NCBI GenBank assembly: GCA_007570785.1
Contig: ML664199.1
Location: 19,290,597-19,354,596, forward strand
Reading direction: 5' to 3'
Origin: Antilocapra americana
Taxonomy: Eukaryota > Chordata > Mammalia > Artiodactyla > Antilocapridae
DNA length: 64,000 nt
Shown here: positions 11,844 through 22,595 of the stretch, piece by piece
How the letters are laid out: each line of letters starts with the position of its first letter
Numbering within the stretch: the first letter of the stretch is position 1
Translations under genes and position numbers: made by a program
Notes under the pieces: model-generated
Told to the model about the DNA's origin: nothing
Database searches by the model: none
The model's input: only the letters and a program-made list of their open reading frames with translations

Positions 11844-12500
11844 TATGGGAATGGGTAAATTTAATTCAGATGACCAATATATCTATTACTGTGGGCAAAA
11901 AGCCCATAGAAAAAATGGAGAAGGCCACATAATCAACAAAAGAGTCAGAAATTCAGTACTTGAGTGCAACCTAAAAAATGACAGATTGATCTCAGTTTAT
12001 TTCCAAGGCTCCACTCTACATCACAGTAACTGAAGTCCATGCCCCTACCACTGATGCCAAAGAAGCTGAACTTGGTCAATTCTCTGAAGACCTGGAAGAC
12101 CTCTTAGAACTAACACCAAAAAAAGATGTTCTATTCATTGTTGGGGGTTGGAATGCAAATGTAGGAAGCCAAGAGATACCTGGAGTAACAGACAAGTTTG
12201 GGCTTTGAGGACAAAAAGCAGCAGAGCAAGGGCTAACTGAATTCTGCCAAGAACATGCACTGGTCATAGCAAACACCCTTTTCAACAACACAAGAGACAA
12301 CTTTACACATGGACATCACCAGATGGTCAATACCAAAATCAAATTGATTATCTTTTTTGTAGCCATAGAGCAAAAACAAGACATGATGCTGACTGTGGCT
12401 CATATCATCAGCTTCTCATAGCAAAATTCAGGCTTAAACTAAAGAGACAGGGAAAACCACCAGGCCAGCCAGGTATGACTTAAATAAAATCTGCTATGAA
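11844..12500 (+). pseudogene. BovB copy 1 APE endonuclease remnant
   Basis: Decayed 5' coding part of the BovB polyprotein, the APE-type endonuclease that nicks target DNA. The stretch 11827-12033 reads as the FNSDD-YIYYCGQ block. Further on, DWNANVG-type and GVT-like parts can be followed across shifted frames. The SDH catalytic triplet near the domain end reads S-Y-H here (12400-12408), so the aspartate expected of APE nucleases is lost. Stops (for example TGA after 12200) break the frame. Confidence 0.8.
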
Positions 12501-14525
12501 AATGCAGTGGAAGTGATGAACAGCTTCAGGGAATTAGATCTAGTAAACAGTTTGCCTAAAGAACTATTGTCGGAGGTCTGTAATATTGTGCAGGAGGCAG
12601 TGAACAAACCACCTCAAATAAAAAGAAAAGCAAAAAGGCAAAGTGGTTATCTGAGGAGGCTTTACAAATAGTTGAAGAAAGAAGAGAAGTGAAAAGCAAG
12701 GGAGAAAGGGAAAGGTACACCCAACTAAACACAGAGTTACAAAGAATGGCAAGGAGAGACAAGAAGGCCTTCTTCAATGAACACTGCATAAAAATAGAGG
12801 AAAACAACAGAAGGGGAAAGATTAGCGATCTCTTCAGGAAAGTTGGAAATATCAAAGAACATTTTTCCCCCAAATGGGCACAATAAAAGACAGAAACAGC
12901 AGAGATATAGTAGGTGCTGAAGAGATCAAGAGGAGATGAAAAGAATACATGGAAGAACTATACAAAAAAGATCTTAATGAATTGAATGACCATGATGGTG
13001 TGGTCAGTCACTCAGAGCCAGACATTCTGGAGTGTGAAACCAAGTGGGCCTTAGGAAGCACTGCTATTAATAAAGCTAGTGAATGTGATAGAATTCCAGT
13101 AGAGCTATTCAAAATCCTAAAGGATGATGCTATCAAAGTGTTGCACTTAATATGTCAGGAAATCTGGAAGACCCAGCAGTGGCCACAGGACTGGAAAAAG
13201 TCAGTCCTCATCCATATTCCCAAGAAGAGTAACATTAAGAAAGTCTGATCAAAAGACAATTGCATTTATCTCCCATGCTAGTAAGATTATGCTTAAATTT
13301 TGCATGCTAGGCTCCAGCATTATGTGAACCAAGAAATTCCAGGTGGCCAAGCTGGGTACAGAAAAGATAGAGGAATCAGAGATCAAATTGCCAACATTTG
13401 CTGGATCATAGAGAAAGGAAGGGAATTTCAGAAAAAAAAAAATCTATCTCTGTTTCATCAACTATGTTAAAGCGTTTGACTCTGTGAATCATAAAAACCT
13501 GTGGAAAGTTCTTAAAGAAATGGGACTATCAGACCATCTTACTTGTCTCCTGAGAAACCTGTATGCAGGTCAAGAAACAAGAGTTAGAACACTGTCTGGG
13601 AAAGCTGATTGGTTCAAGATTGAGAGAGGAGTACAGCAGCACTGTCTGCTGTCACTCTGTTTATTTAAACTATATGCTGAGCACATTATGAGAAATGACA
13701 GGCTGGGTGAGTTATAAGCTCAAATCAAAATAGGCAAGAGAAACATCAACACCCTCAAATATGCAGATGATACCACTCTAATGGCAGAAAGAGAAGAGGT
13801 ACTAAAGAGCCTCTTGATGAGGGTGAAGGATGAGAGAGAGTGAAAGAGCCAGCTTAAAACTAAATATTAAAAAAACTAAGATCATGGCATCAGTCCCCAT
13901 TACTTCATAGCAAATATAAGGGTAAAAGGTGGAAATAGTGACATATTTCTTATTCTTGGGGTCTAACATCACTGTGGATAGTAACTGTAGCCATGAAATC
14001 AGAAGATGATTGTTTCTTGATAGGAAAGCAAGATAGTATGTTGAAAAGCAGAGACAACTCTGCTGACAAAGTCAATGCTTATAGTCAATGATATAGTCTT
14101 CCCTGTGGTCATGTATAGTTGTGAGAGCTGGACAATAAAGAAGGCAAAATGCCAAAGAATTGACACCTTTGAACTCTGGTGCTGAAGACTCCTGAGAGTC
14201 CTTTGGACAGCAAGGAGATGAAACTAGTCAATCTTACAAGAAACCTACCCTGAATACTCATTGAAAGGACTAATGTTGAAGCTGAAGCTCCAGTATTTTG
14301 GTCACTAGATGTGAAAGGCTAACTCATTGGAAAAGCCCCTGATGCTAGAAAAGATTGAGGGCAGAAGAGGGTGTCAGAGGATGAGATGGCTGGATGGCAA
14401 CACCAATGCAATGGACATGAAGTTGGGCAAATTTTGGGAGATGCTGAGGGGTAGGGAGGCCTGGTGTGCTACTTTCCATAGGATTGCAAAGAGTCAGATA
14501 TGGCTGGGAAACTGAAAAACATCAA
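12500..14525 (+). pseudogene. BovB copy 1 reverse transcriptase remnant
   Basis: Reverse-transcriptase part of BovB in fragments: 12689-12886, 12949-13248 (linker and fingers), 13484-13717 (palm, with the GVQQHCLLSLCLF block in place of motif B) and 14327-14515 (C-terminal [16 protein letters not shown]). Motif C reads YADD at 13760-13771, so the catalytic triplet itself survives, but frameshifts and stops on both sides make the product non-functional. Confidence 0.88.
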
Positions 14526-14744
14526 CGACAATGAATCATACAGGCTCATGTAAGAGAAAAAAACTACAGACTCAAGTAGAAAAAAATCATAAAACTGCAG
14601 CTACAACAAATGCTTTTCAAAAAAAGTAAGAAATACTGACAAGGACTCTAAAATAGAGTTTGATCTGCTTAGGGAGGTCAAGGAAGAATATCCCGAAGAA
14701 GCAACATTTGAACTGTAATCTGAAAGATGGTCAGTTTTTGTCTG
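14526..14744. other. spacer between BovB copies
   Basis: A-rich sequence after the BovB 3' end. Nothing recognised. Confidence 0.5.
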
Positions 14745-14905
14745 TTTTTTAAAAAGCGATATTGAGGTGTAATTGGTATAAAAAGAACCACACAATTTAA
14801 TGTATACAATTTGATGCATTTGAACACAGGCAAACATTTACAACACCATCACCTCCATCAGTGTATTAGACATATCCAACAACTCCCAGAGTTTCCTTTG
14901 TCCCT
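14745..14905 (-). mobile_element. old L1M 3' fragment, antisense
   Basis: Resembles the antisense L1M segment that reads TATTGAGGTGTAATTGG, TGTATACAATTTGATGC, ACACCATCACC and GACATATCCAACA. Short and diverged. Confidence 0.6.
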
Positions 14906-15688
14906 TTGTTTTCTTTTGGTCAGTCAGGTCAAATGCTCAGTTGTGTGCAACTCTTTGTGACCCCATGGACTGCAGCACTCAAGGCTTCTTTGTCCATCAC
15001 TAACTCCTGGAGTGTACTCAAACTTATGTCCATTGAGTTGGTGATGCCATCTGACCATCTCACCCTCTGTCATCCCCTTCTCCTGCCTTCAATTTTTCCC
15101 AGCATAAGGGTCTTTTCAAATGAGTCAGTTCTTCACATCAGGTGGCCAAAGTATTGCAGTTTCAGCTTCAACATCAGTCCTCCCAATGAACACCCAGGAC
15201 AGATCTCCTTTAGGATGGACTGGTTGGATTTTCTTGAAGTCCAAGGCACTTTCAAGAATCTTCCCCAATACCACAGTTCAAAACCATCAATTCTTCTACA
15301 CTCAGCTCTTTATAGGCCAATTCTCACATCCTTACATGACTACTGGAAAAACCATAGCTTGGACTAGACAGACCTTTGTTGACAAAGTAATGTCTCTGCT
15401 TTTTAACATGCTTCTAGTTTGGTCAAAACTTTCCTTCCAAGGAGTAAGCATCTTTTAATTTCATGGCTGCAATCACCATCTGCAGTGATTTTGGAGTCCC
15501 CCAAAATAAAGTCTCGCACTGTTTCCATTGTTTCCCCATCTATTTGCCATGAAGTGATGGGACCAGATGCCACGATCTTGATTTTCTGAATGTTGAGCTT
15601 TAAGTCAACTTTTTCACTCTCCTTGCACTTTCATCAAGAGGTTCTTTAGTTCTTCTTAGGTTTCTGCCATAAGGGTGATGTCATCTGC

Positions 15689-16090
15689 TTATCTGAAGTT
15701 ATTGATATTTCTTCCATCAATCTTGATTCCAGCTTGTGCTTCATCCAGCCTGGCATTTCTCATGATGTACTGTGCATATAAGTTAAATAAGCAGGGTGAC
15801 AATATACAGCCTTGACATACACCTTTCCCGATTTGGAACCAGTCTGTTCTTCCATGTCTGGTTCTAACTGTTGCTTCTTGACCTGCATGCAGATTTCTCA
15901 GGTGGCAGGTCAAGTGGTCTGGTATTTCCATCTCTTTAAGAATTTTCCACAGTTTGTTTTGAGCCATACAGTCAAAGGCTTTGGCGTAGTCAATAAAGAA
16001 GTAGATGATTTTCTGAAATTCTCTTGCTTTCTTGATGACCCAACAGATGTTGGCAATTTGATCTCTGCTTCCTTTGCCTTTTCTAAACAC
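15689..16090 (-). pseudogene. BovB copy 2 reverse transcriptase palm remnant
   Basis: 134-codon open stretch with RT landmarks in order: FIDYAKAFD (motif A, aspartate present) and GVCQGCILSPCLFNLYAQYI (motif B), ending at GRNINNFR. The next codon should be the tyrosine of YADD but is TAA, so the frame stops exactly at the catalytic motif (positions 15680-15691 read stop-A-D-D). An overlapping piece upstream (15910-16272) carries the fingers in another frame. Confidence 0.9.
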
Positions 16091-16559
16091 AGCCTGAACT
16101 GTTCACAGTTCATGTACTGTTGAAGCCTGGCTTGGAGAATTTTGAGCATTACTTTACTAGTGTGTGAGGTGAGTGCAATTGTGTGGTAGTTTGAACATTC
16201 TTTGGCACTGGGATGAAAAGTGACCTTTTGCAGTACTGTGGCCACTGCTGAGTTTTCCACATTTGCTGGCATATTGAATGCAACACTTTAACAGCACCAT
16301 CCTTTAGGATTTGAAATAACTCAATTGGAATTCCATCACCTTCACTAGCATTGTTTGTAGTGTAGCTTCCTAAGGCCCACTTGACTTTTTATTCCAAGAT
16401 GTCTGGCTTGAGGTGAGTGATCACACCATCGTGATTATCTGGGTCATGAAGTTCTTATAGTTCTTCTGTGTATTGTTGTCACCTCTTCTTACTATCTTCT
16501 GCTTCTGTTAGGACCATACCATTTCTGTTCTTTATTTTTCCCATCTTTACATGAAATAT

Positions 16560-17055
16560 TCACATGGTATCTCTAATTTTCTTGAAGAAATCTCTACTCT
16601 TTCCCATTCTATTTTTTTCTGCTATTTCTTTGCATTGATTACTGAAGAAGGCTTTCTCATCTCTCCTTGCTATTCTTTGGACCTCTGCATTCAAATGAGT
16701 ATACCTCTCATTTTCTCCCTTGCCTTTTGTGTCTTTTCTTTTCTCAGCTATTTGTAAGGCCTCCTCAGACAACCATTTTGCCTTTTTTTTCCCCCATGGG
16801 GATGGTCTTGATCACTGCCTCTTGTACAAAGTCATGAACCTCCATCCATAGTTCATCAGGCACTCTGTCTATCAGATCTAATCCCTTGAATCTATTTGTC
16901 ACTTCCACTGTGTAATCATAAGGGGTTTGGTTTAGGTCATACCTGAATGGTCTAGTGGTTTTCCCTACTTTTTTCAATTTAAGTCTCAATTTGGCAATAA
17001 GGAGTTCATGATATGAGCCACAGTCAGCTCCCAGTCCTGTTTTTGCTGACTGCAT
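16560..17055 (-). pseudogene. BovB copy 2 endonuclease end and linker remnant
   Basis: Two frames (16765-17055 and 16560-16772) cover the end of the APE domain and the region joining it to the RT. The domain-ending motif reads S-Y-H (17008-17016) instead of SDH, the same change as in copy 1. Following it are KVGKTTRPFRYDLNQ and RFKGLDLIDRVPDELW, which are strongly characteristic of BovB. Confidence 0.88.
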
Positions 17056-18254
17056 AGAGCTTCTTCATCTTTATCTGCAAAGAATGTAATCAATCTGATT
17101 TTGTTTTTGACCATCTGGTGATGTCCATGTTTAGAGTCTTCTATTGTATTGTTGGAAGAGGGTGTCTGCTACGACCAGTGTGTTCTCTTGGCAAAACTGT
17201 TAACCTTTGCCCTGCTTCATTTTGTACTCCAAGGCCAAATTTGCCTGTTACTCCAGGTCTCTTGACTTCCTAATTTTGCATTCCAGTCCCCTATAATGAA
17301 AATGACAGCTTTATGGGGTATGTTAGTTACAGAAAGTCTTATAGGTCTTCATAGCACAGTTAAACTTCAGCATCTTCATCATTACTGGTTGGGGGAATAG
17401 ACTTGGATTACTCTGATATTGAATGGTTTGCCTTGGAAATGAATAGAGATCAGTCTGTAGTTTTTGAGATTGTTCCCAAAAACTGCATTTCAGACTCTTT
17501 TGTTGACTATGATGGCTACTCCATTTCTTCTAAGGGGTTAGTGCCTGTAGTAGTAGAAATAATGATCAATACAATATTGCATAAGAACCTGGAATGTTAT
17601 GTCTGTGAATCAAGATAAATTGGACATGGTCAAAAGGAGATGGCAAGAGGGAACATCAACATTTTAGTAATCAGTGCATTAAAATGTACTGAAATGGGTG
17701 AATTTAACTCAGATGAACACTATATCTACTACTGTGGGCAAGAGTCACCATATGGTCAATATAAATATCATATTGGTTATATTTTTTGCACCCAAATATG
17801 GAGAAACTCTATATAGTCAGCAAAAATAAAACCTGGAGGTGACTTGGCTCAAATCAGCTTCTTATTGCAAAGTTCAGATTTAAATTCAAGAAAATAGGGA
17901 AAACTTCTACACCATTAAGGTATAACTTAAATCAAATACCTTATGATTATATATTAGAGGTGATAAATTGATTCAAGAGATTAGATCTGGTAGACAAAGT
18001 GTCTGAAAACCTATGGATATAGGTTTATAACACTGACAGGAGGTGGTGACCAAAACCATCCCAAAGAAAAAGAAATGAAAGAAAGCAAACTGCTTGTCTG
18101 AGGAGGCTTTACAAATAGCAGAGAAAAGAAGTGTAAAGCAAAGAAGAAAAGGAAAGATATTCCTATCTGAATGCAGAGTTCCAAAGAATAGCAAGGAGAG
18201 ATAAAAAAAGCCTTCCTCACCGATCAATGCAAAGAAATAGAGGAAAACCATAGA

Positions 18255-18947
18255 ATGGGAAAGACTAGAGATCGCTTCAAGAAAATTAGAGATATCAAGG
18301 GAACATTTCATGCAAAGATGGGCTTGATAAAGGACAGAAATGGTATGGACCTAACAGAAGCAGAAGGTTTTAAGAAAAAGTGGCAAGAATACACAGAAGA
18401 ACTGTACAAAAAAGATCTTCATGACCTAGATAATCACAATGGTGTGATCACTCACCTAGAGCCAGACATCCTGGAATGTGAAGTCAAATGGGCCTTAGAA
18501 AGCATCACAAAAAACAAACCTAGTGGAGGTGATGAAATTCCTGTTAAACTATTTCAAATCCTGAAAGATGATGCTTTGAAAGCACTGCAGTCAATATGCC
18601 AGCAAATTTGGAAAACTCAGCAATGGCCACAGGACTGGAATGGGTCAGTTTTCATTCCAATCCCAAAGAAAGGCAATGCCAAAGAATGCTCAAACTACCG
18701 CACAACTGCACTCATCTCACATGCTAGTAAAGTAATGCTTAAAATTCTCCAAGCCAGGCTTCAGCAATACATGAACTGTGAACTTCCAGATGTGCAAGCT
18801 GGTTTTAGAAAAGGCAGAGGAACCAGAGATCAAATTGCCAACATCCGCTGGATTATCAAGCAAGCAAGAGACTTCCAGAAAAACATCTATTTCTGCTTTA
18901 TTGACTATGCCAAAGCCTTTGACTGTGTGGATCACAATAAACTTTAA
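18255..18947 (+). pseudogene. BovB copy 3 reverse transcriptase, N-terminal part
   Basis: 230 codons, the longest BovB frame in the window. It covers the linker (KKWQEYTEELYKKDLHD), the fingers (GFRKGRGTRDQIANIRWI, about residues 177-194) and motif A, FIDYAKAFDCVDHNK near the end. It stops at TAA where BovB has tryptophan (KLW to KL-stop). The same frame reopens after it, so one nonsense change separates this piece from the next. Confidence 0.93.
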
Positions 18948-18962
18948 AAAATTCTGAAAGAG

Positions 18963-19424
18963 ATGGGAGTACAAGACCACCTGACCTGTCTCTTGAGAAA
19001 CCTGTATGCAGGTCAGGAAGCAACAGTTAGAACTGGACATGGAACAACAGACTGGTTCCAAATAGGAAAAGGAGTATGTCATGGCTGTATATTGTCACTC
19101 TGCTTATTTAACTTATATGCACAGTACATCATGAGAAATGCTGGGCTAGAAGAAGCACAAGCTAGAATCAAGATTGCCAGGAGAAATATCAATAACCTCA
19201 GATATGCAGACCACACCACCCTTATGGCAGAAAGTGAAGAGGAACTAAAAAGCCTCTTGATGAAAGTGAAAGAGGAGAGTGAAAGAGTTGGCTTAAAGCT
19301 CAACATTCAGAAAACTAAGATCATGGCATCTGGTCCCATCACTTCATGGGAAATAGATGCGGAAACAGTGGAAAAAAGTGTCAGAGTTTATTTTTGGGGG
19401 CTCCAAAGTCACTGCAGATGGTGA
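18963..19424 (+). pseudogene. BovB copy 3 reverse transcriptase, palm and thumb
   Basis: Same frame as the preceding piece: RNLYAGQEATVRTGHG, motif B GVCHGCILSLCLFNLY, then motif C at 19203-19214. Motif C reads Y-A-D-H, so the second catalytic aspartate is histidine and polymerase activity would be lost. The frame ends by a +1 shift in a T-run (about 19388-19396), after which 19357-19839 continues the C-terminal part ([27 protein letters not shown]). Confidence 0.93.
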
Positions 19425-19980
19425 TTGCAGCCATGAAATTAAAAGATTACTCCTTGGAAGGAAATTTATGGCCAACCTAGATAGTATGTTAAAAAGCAAA
19501 GACATTACTTTGCCATCAAAGGTCCATCTAGTCAAGGCTATGGTTTTTCCAGTAGTCATGTATGGATGTGAGAGTTGGATGGTGAAGAAAGCTGAGCACC
19601 GAAGAATTAATGCTTTTGAACTGTGGTGTTGGAGAAGACTCTTGAGAGTCCCTTGGACTGCAAGGAGATCCAACCAGTCCATCCAAAAGGAGATCAATCC
19701 TGGGTGTTCACTGGAAGGACTGATGTTGAAGCTGAAACTCCAATACTTGAGCCACCTCATGCAAACAGTTGAATTATTGGAAAAGACCCTAATGCTTCTA
19801 GGATTGGGGGCAGGAGGAGAAGGGGACAACAGAGGATGAGAAGGCTGGATGGCACCACCAAGTCGATGCATGTGGGTTTGGGTAGACCCTTGGATTGGTG
19901 ATGGACAAGAAGGCCTGACATGCTGTGATTTTGGGGGTCACAAAGAGTTGGACACAACTGAGTGACTGAACTGAATTGAG

Positions 19981-20474
19981 AAAAGACAAGTAAAAGGGAA
20001 GGGAGAAAGGGAAAGATTCACCCAACTGAATGCAGAGTTCTAGAGAATAGCAAGAAGAATCAGAAAGTCTTCTTAACTGAACAATGTAAAGAAAAACAGG
20101 GGAAAACAATAGAATTGGAAAGACTAGAGATCTCTTCAAGAAAATTGGAGATATCAAGCAAATATTTCATGCAAAGATGGGCATAATAATGGGAAGAAAT
20201 GGTAAGGACCTAACAGAAGCAGAGCATATTAAGAAGAGATGGCCAGAAGTTGCATAAGAAGTATACAAAATAGTTTTTAATAACCCAGATAACTACAATG
20301 ATGTGGTCATTAATCTAGAGCCAGACATATTGGAGAGTGAAGTCAAATGGGTCTTAGGAAACATTACTACAAACAGCTAGTAGAGGTGATTAATTCCAAC
20401 TGATCTATTTCAAATCCTAAAATGATGCTGTTAAAGTGCTGCACTCAATATGTCAACAAATCTGGAAAACTCAG
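19981..20474 (+). mobile_element. BovB LINE copy 4, internal piece only
   Basis: Sense BovB piece from the linker (AAAAGACAAGTAAAAGGGA) to the RT fingers (GGAAAACTCAGCAGTGG). It abuts the 3' end of copy 3 on the left. On the right it jumps back to an earlier part of the element at a CAGTGG microhomology (20475-20480). It has several stops. Confidence 0.85.
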
Positions 20475-20920
20475 CAGTGGAAGTGACAAATAGATTCAAG
20501 GAATTAGATCTGATAGACAGAGTGCCTGATGAACTATGGATGGAGGTTCGTGACACTGTACAGGAGGCAGGGATCAAGACCATCTCCAAGGGAAAGAATT
20601 TCCAAAAGGCAAAATGGTTGTCTGAGCAGGCCTCACAAATAACTGTGAATAGAAGAGAAGCGAAAGGCAAAGGAGAAAAGGAAAGATATACCCATTTAAA
20701 TGCAGAGTTCCAAAGAATAGCAAGGAGACATAAGAAAGCCTTCCTCAGGGATCAATGCAAAGAAATAGACGAAAACAATAGAATGGGAAAGACTAGAGCT
20801 CTTCAAGAAAATTAAAGATACCAAGGGAACATTTCCTGCAACAAAGATGTGCACAATAAAGGACAGAAATGGTATGGACCTCACAGAAGCAGAAGATATT
20901 AAGAAGAGGTGGCAAGAATA

Positions 20921-21007
20921 TAAACTTTATGAATTTTCAAGGTACACAGTTTGTGTGGCCTTCTGGTTGAAGAGTATATCCTAACACCGAAAATACACAT
21001 TTTGCTG
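20921..21007. other. 87-bp foreign insert inside BovB copy 5
   Basis: BovB reads GGCAAGAATA before it and TACACAGAAGAACT after it, so the BovB is split exactly and only TA is present twice. The insert shows no terminal inverted repeats, no poly(A) and no family that I recognise. Confidence 0.8.
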
Positions 21008-21407
21008 TACACAGAAGAACTCTACAAAAAAGATCTTCATGACCCAGATAATCACAGTGGTATGATCACTCACTTAGAGCCAGACATCCTGGAAGGCAAA
21101 GTCAAATGGAACTTAGGAAGCATCACTACAAACAAAGCTCATCGAGGTGATGGAATTCCAGTTGAGGTATTTCAAATCCTAAAAGATGATGCTGTGAAAG
21201 TGTTGCACTCAATATGTCAACAAATCTGGAAAACTCAGCAGTGGCTACTGGACTGGAAAAGGTCAGTTTTCATTCCAATTCCAAAGAAGAACAATGCCAA
21301 TAAATGTTCATACTACTATACAACTGTGCTCATTTGACATGATAGCAAAGTAATGCTCAAAATTCTTTAAGCTAGGCTTCAGCAGTACTTGAAGAGAGAA
21401 CTTCCAG

Positions 21408-21908
21408 ATGTATAAGCTAGATTTAGAAAAGGTAGAGGAACCAGAGATCAGGTTGCCAACATTCATTATATCATGGAGAAAGCAAAGGAATTCTAGAAAA
21501 ATCATCTGCTTCACTGACTTTGTTAAAGCCTTTGACAGTGTGGATCACAATAAACTGTGGAAAACTCTTAACGATTTGGGAATACCAGACCACTTTTACC
21601 TGTCTCCTCAGAAACCTGTATGCAGGTCAAGAAGCAACAATTAGAACTGGACATGACAGAATGAACTGGTTCCAGATTGGGAAAGGAGTACAATAAGGCT
21701 GTAAATTGTCACCCTGCTTATTTTGCTTATAGGCAGAATCCATCATGAGAAATGTCAGCTAGATGAATCTCAAGCTGTAAATAAGATTGCTGGGAAAAAT
21801 ATCCACATCCTCAGATATGCAGATGGTACCATGTTAATGGCAGAAAGTGAAGTGGAACTAAAGAGCCTCTTGATGAGGGTGAAAGAGGAGAATGAGAAAG
21901 CTGGCTGA
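21408..21908 (+). pseudogene. BovB copy 5 reverse transcriptase remnant
   Basis: Two frames. 21408-21644 carries motif A as a changed FTDFVKAFDSVDHNKLWKTL. 21723-21908 carries motif C at 21816-21827 as Y-A-D-G, so the second catalytic aspartate is glycine. The region between them is frameshifted. Not functional. Confidence 0.88.
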
Positions 21909-22595
21909 AAAGTCAACATTCAAAAAAATAAAAATCATGACATCCAGTCCAATCACTTCATGGCAAATAGAAGGGGCAAAAGTGGACGTAGTGACAGATT
22001 TTATTTTTTAGTGTTTCAAAGCCACTGCACACAGTGACTATAGTCATGAAATTAAAAGACTCTTACTCCTTTGAAGGAAAGCTATGAGAAACCTCCACAG
22101 CATAAAAGTAGAGACATCATTTTGCCTGCAAAGGTCTGTATAGTCAATGCTATGATTTCACCAGTAATCACGTACAATGTGAGCATTGGTCCATAAAGAA
22201 GGCTGAGTGCAGAAGAATTGATGATTTCCAATTGTGGTACTGGAGAAGGCTCTTGAGAGTCCCTTGAAGTGTAAGGAGATCAAGCCAGTTGGTCCTAAAA
22301 GAAATCAACCCTGAATATTTATTGGAAGGACTGATGCTGAAGCTGAAGCTCCAATCTTTGGCTACCTGTTGCTAAGAATTGACTCACTGTAAAAGACACT
22401 GATGTTGGGAAAGATTGAAGTCAGAAGGAGAAGAGGGCAGCAGAGGATGAAGTAGATAGTATAACTAACTCAATGGACATGAATTTGAGCCAACTCCAGG
22501 AAGTAGTGAACGACAGAGGAGCTTGTTGTGCTGCAATCAGGGGTCGTAGAGCTGGACACAACCTGACAAGTGAACAACATAAACAACCCCTGTAT

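Larger units (their letters stand above)
11459..14525 (+). mobile_element. BovB LINE copy 1, near full length
   Basis: RTE-clade LINE of ruminants, sense. 11459-11716 is 5' leader (GGGTCACTGCCTTGTCG, GAACCTCATGAACTGTAT). It breaks off, and an unrelated inverted duplication follows (11719-11841). BovB resumes at 11844 within the endonuclease coding part and runs to the 3' end (GAGTCAGATATGGCTGGG). About 250-300 bp of the element between the two parts are missing. The coding region has many frameshifts. The 3' end is the part shared with Bov-tA. Confidence 0.95.
14922..17562 (-). mobile_element. BovB LINE copy 2, antisense
   Basis: Antisense BovB running from its 3' end (CAAATGCTCAGTTGTGTGC at 14930) to within the endonuclease coding part (CTGTAGTAGTAGAAATAATG, about 17546-17563). 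It meets copy 3 head to head at about 17562/17563. About 2.64 kb remain. Small indels are scattered through it. Confidence 0.95.
17563..19980 (+). mobile_element. BovB LINE copy 3, sense
   Basis: Sense BovB that starts at CAATATTGCATAAGAACC and runs to the 3' end GACACAACTGAGTGACTG. An internal deletion of about 0.5 kb joins GTGGGCAAGAGTCACCA to TATGGTCAATATAAATATC (around 17750), removing most of the endonuclease. Together with copy 2 it forms a long inverted repeat with almost no spacer. Confidence 0.95.
20475..22595 (+). mobile_element. BovB LINE copy 5, sense
   Basis: Starts at the end of the endonuclease part (GAAGTGACAAATAGATTC), covers the RT and reaches the 3' end near 22580 (GAGCTGGACACAACCTGAC). 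An 87-bp foreign piece lies at 20921-21007. Frame fragments 20450-20815, 20951-21337, 21408-21644 and 21723-21908 belong here. Confidence 0.93.

Noticed and set aside
17562..17563. Twin-priming inversion as the cause of the head-to-head BovB pair
   Set aside because: Both arms cover nearly the same part of the element; twin priming gives adjacent, not overlapping, parts.
18255..19424. Active BovB reverse transcriptase
   Set aside because: In-frame TAA at 18945-18947 and YADH in place of YADD; the endonuclease is deleted.
20921..21007. Tc1/mariner-type insertion because TA is doubled
   Set aside because: No terminal inverted repeats; a TA repeat is expected by chance.
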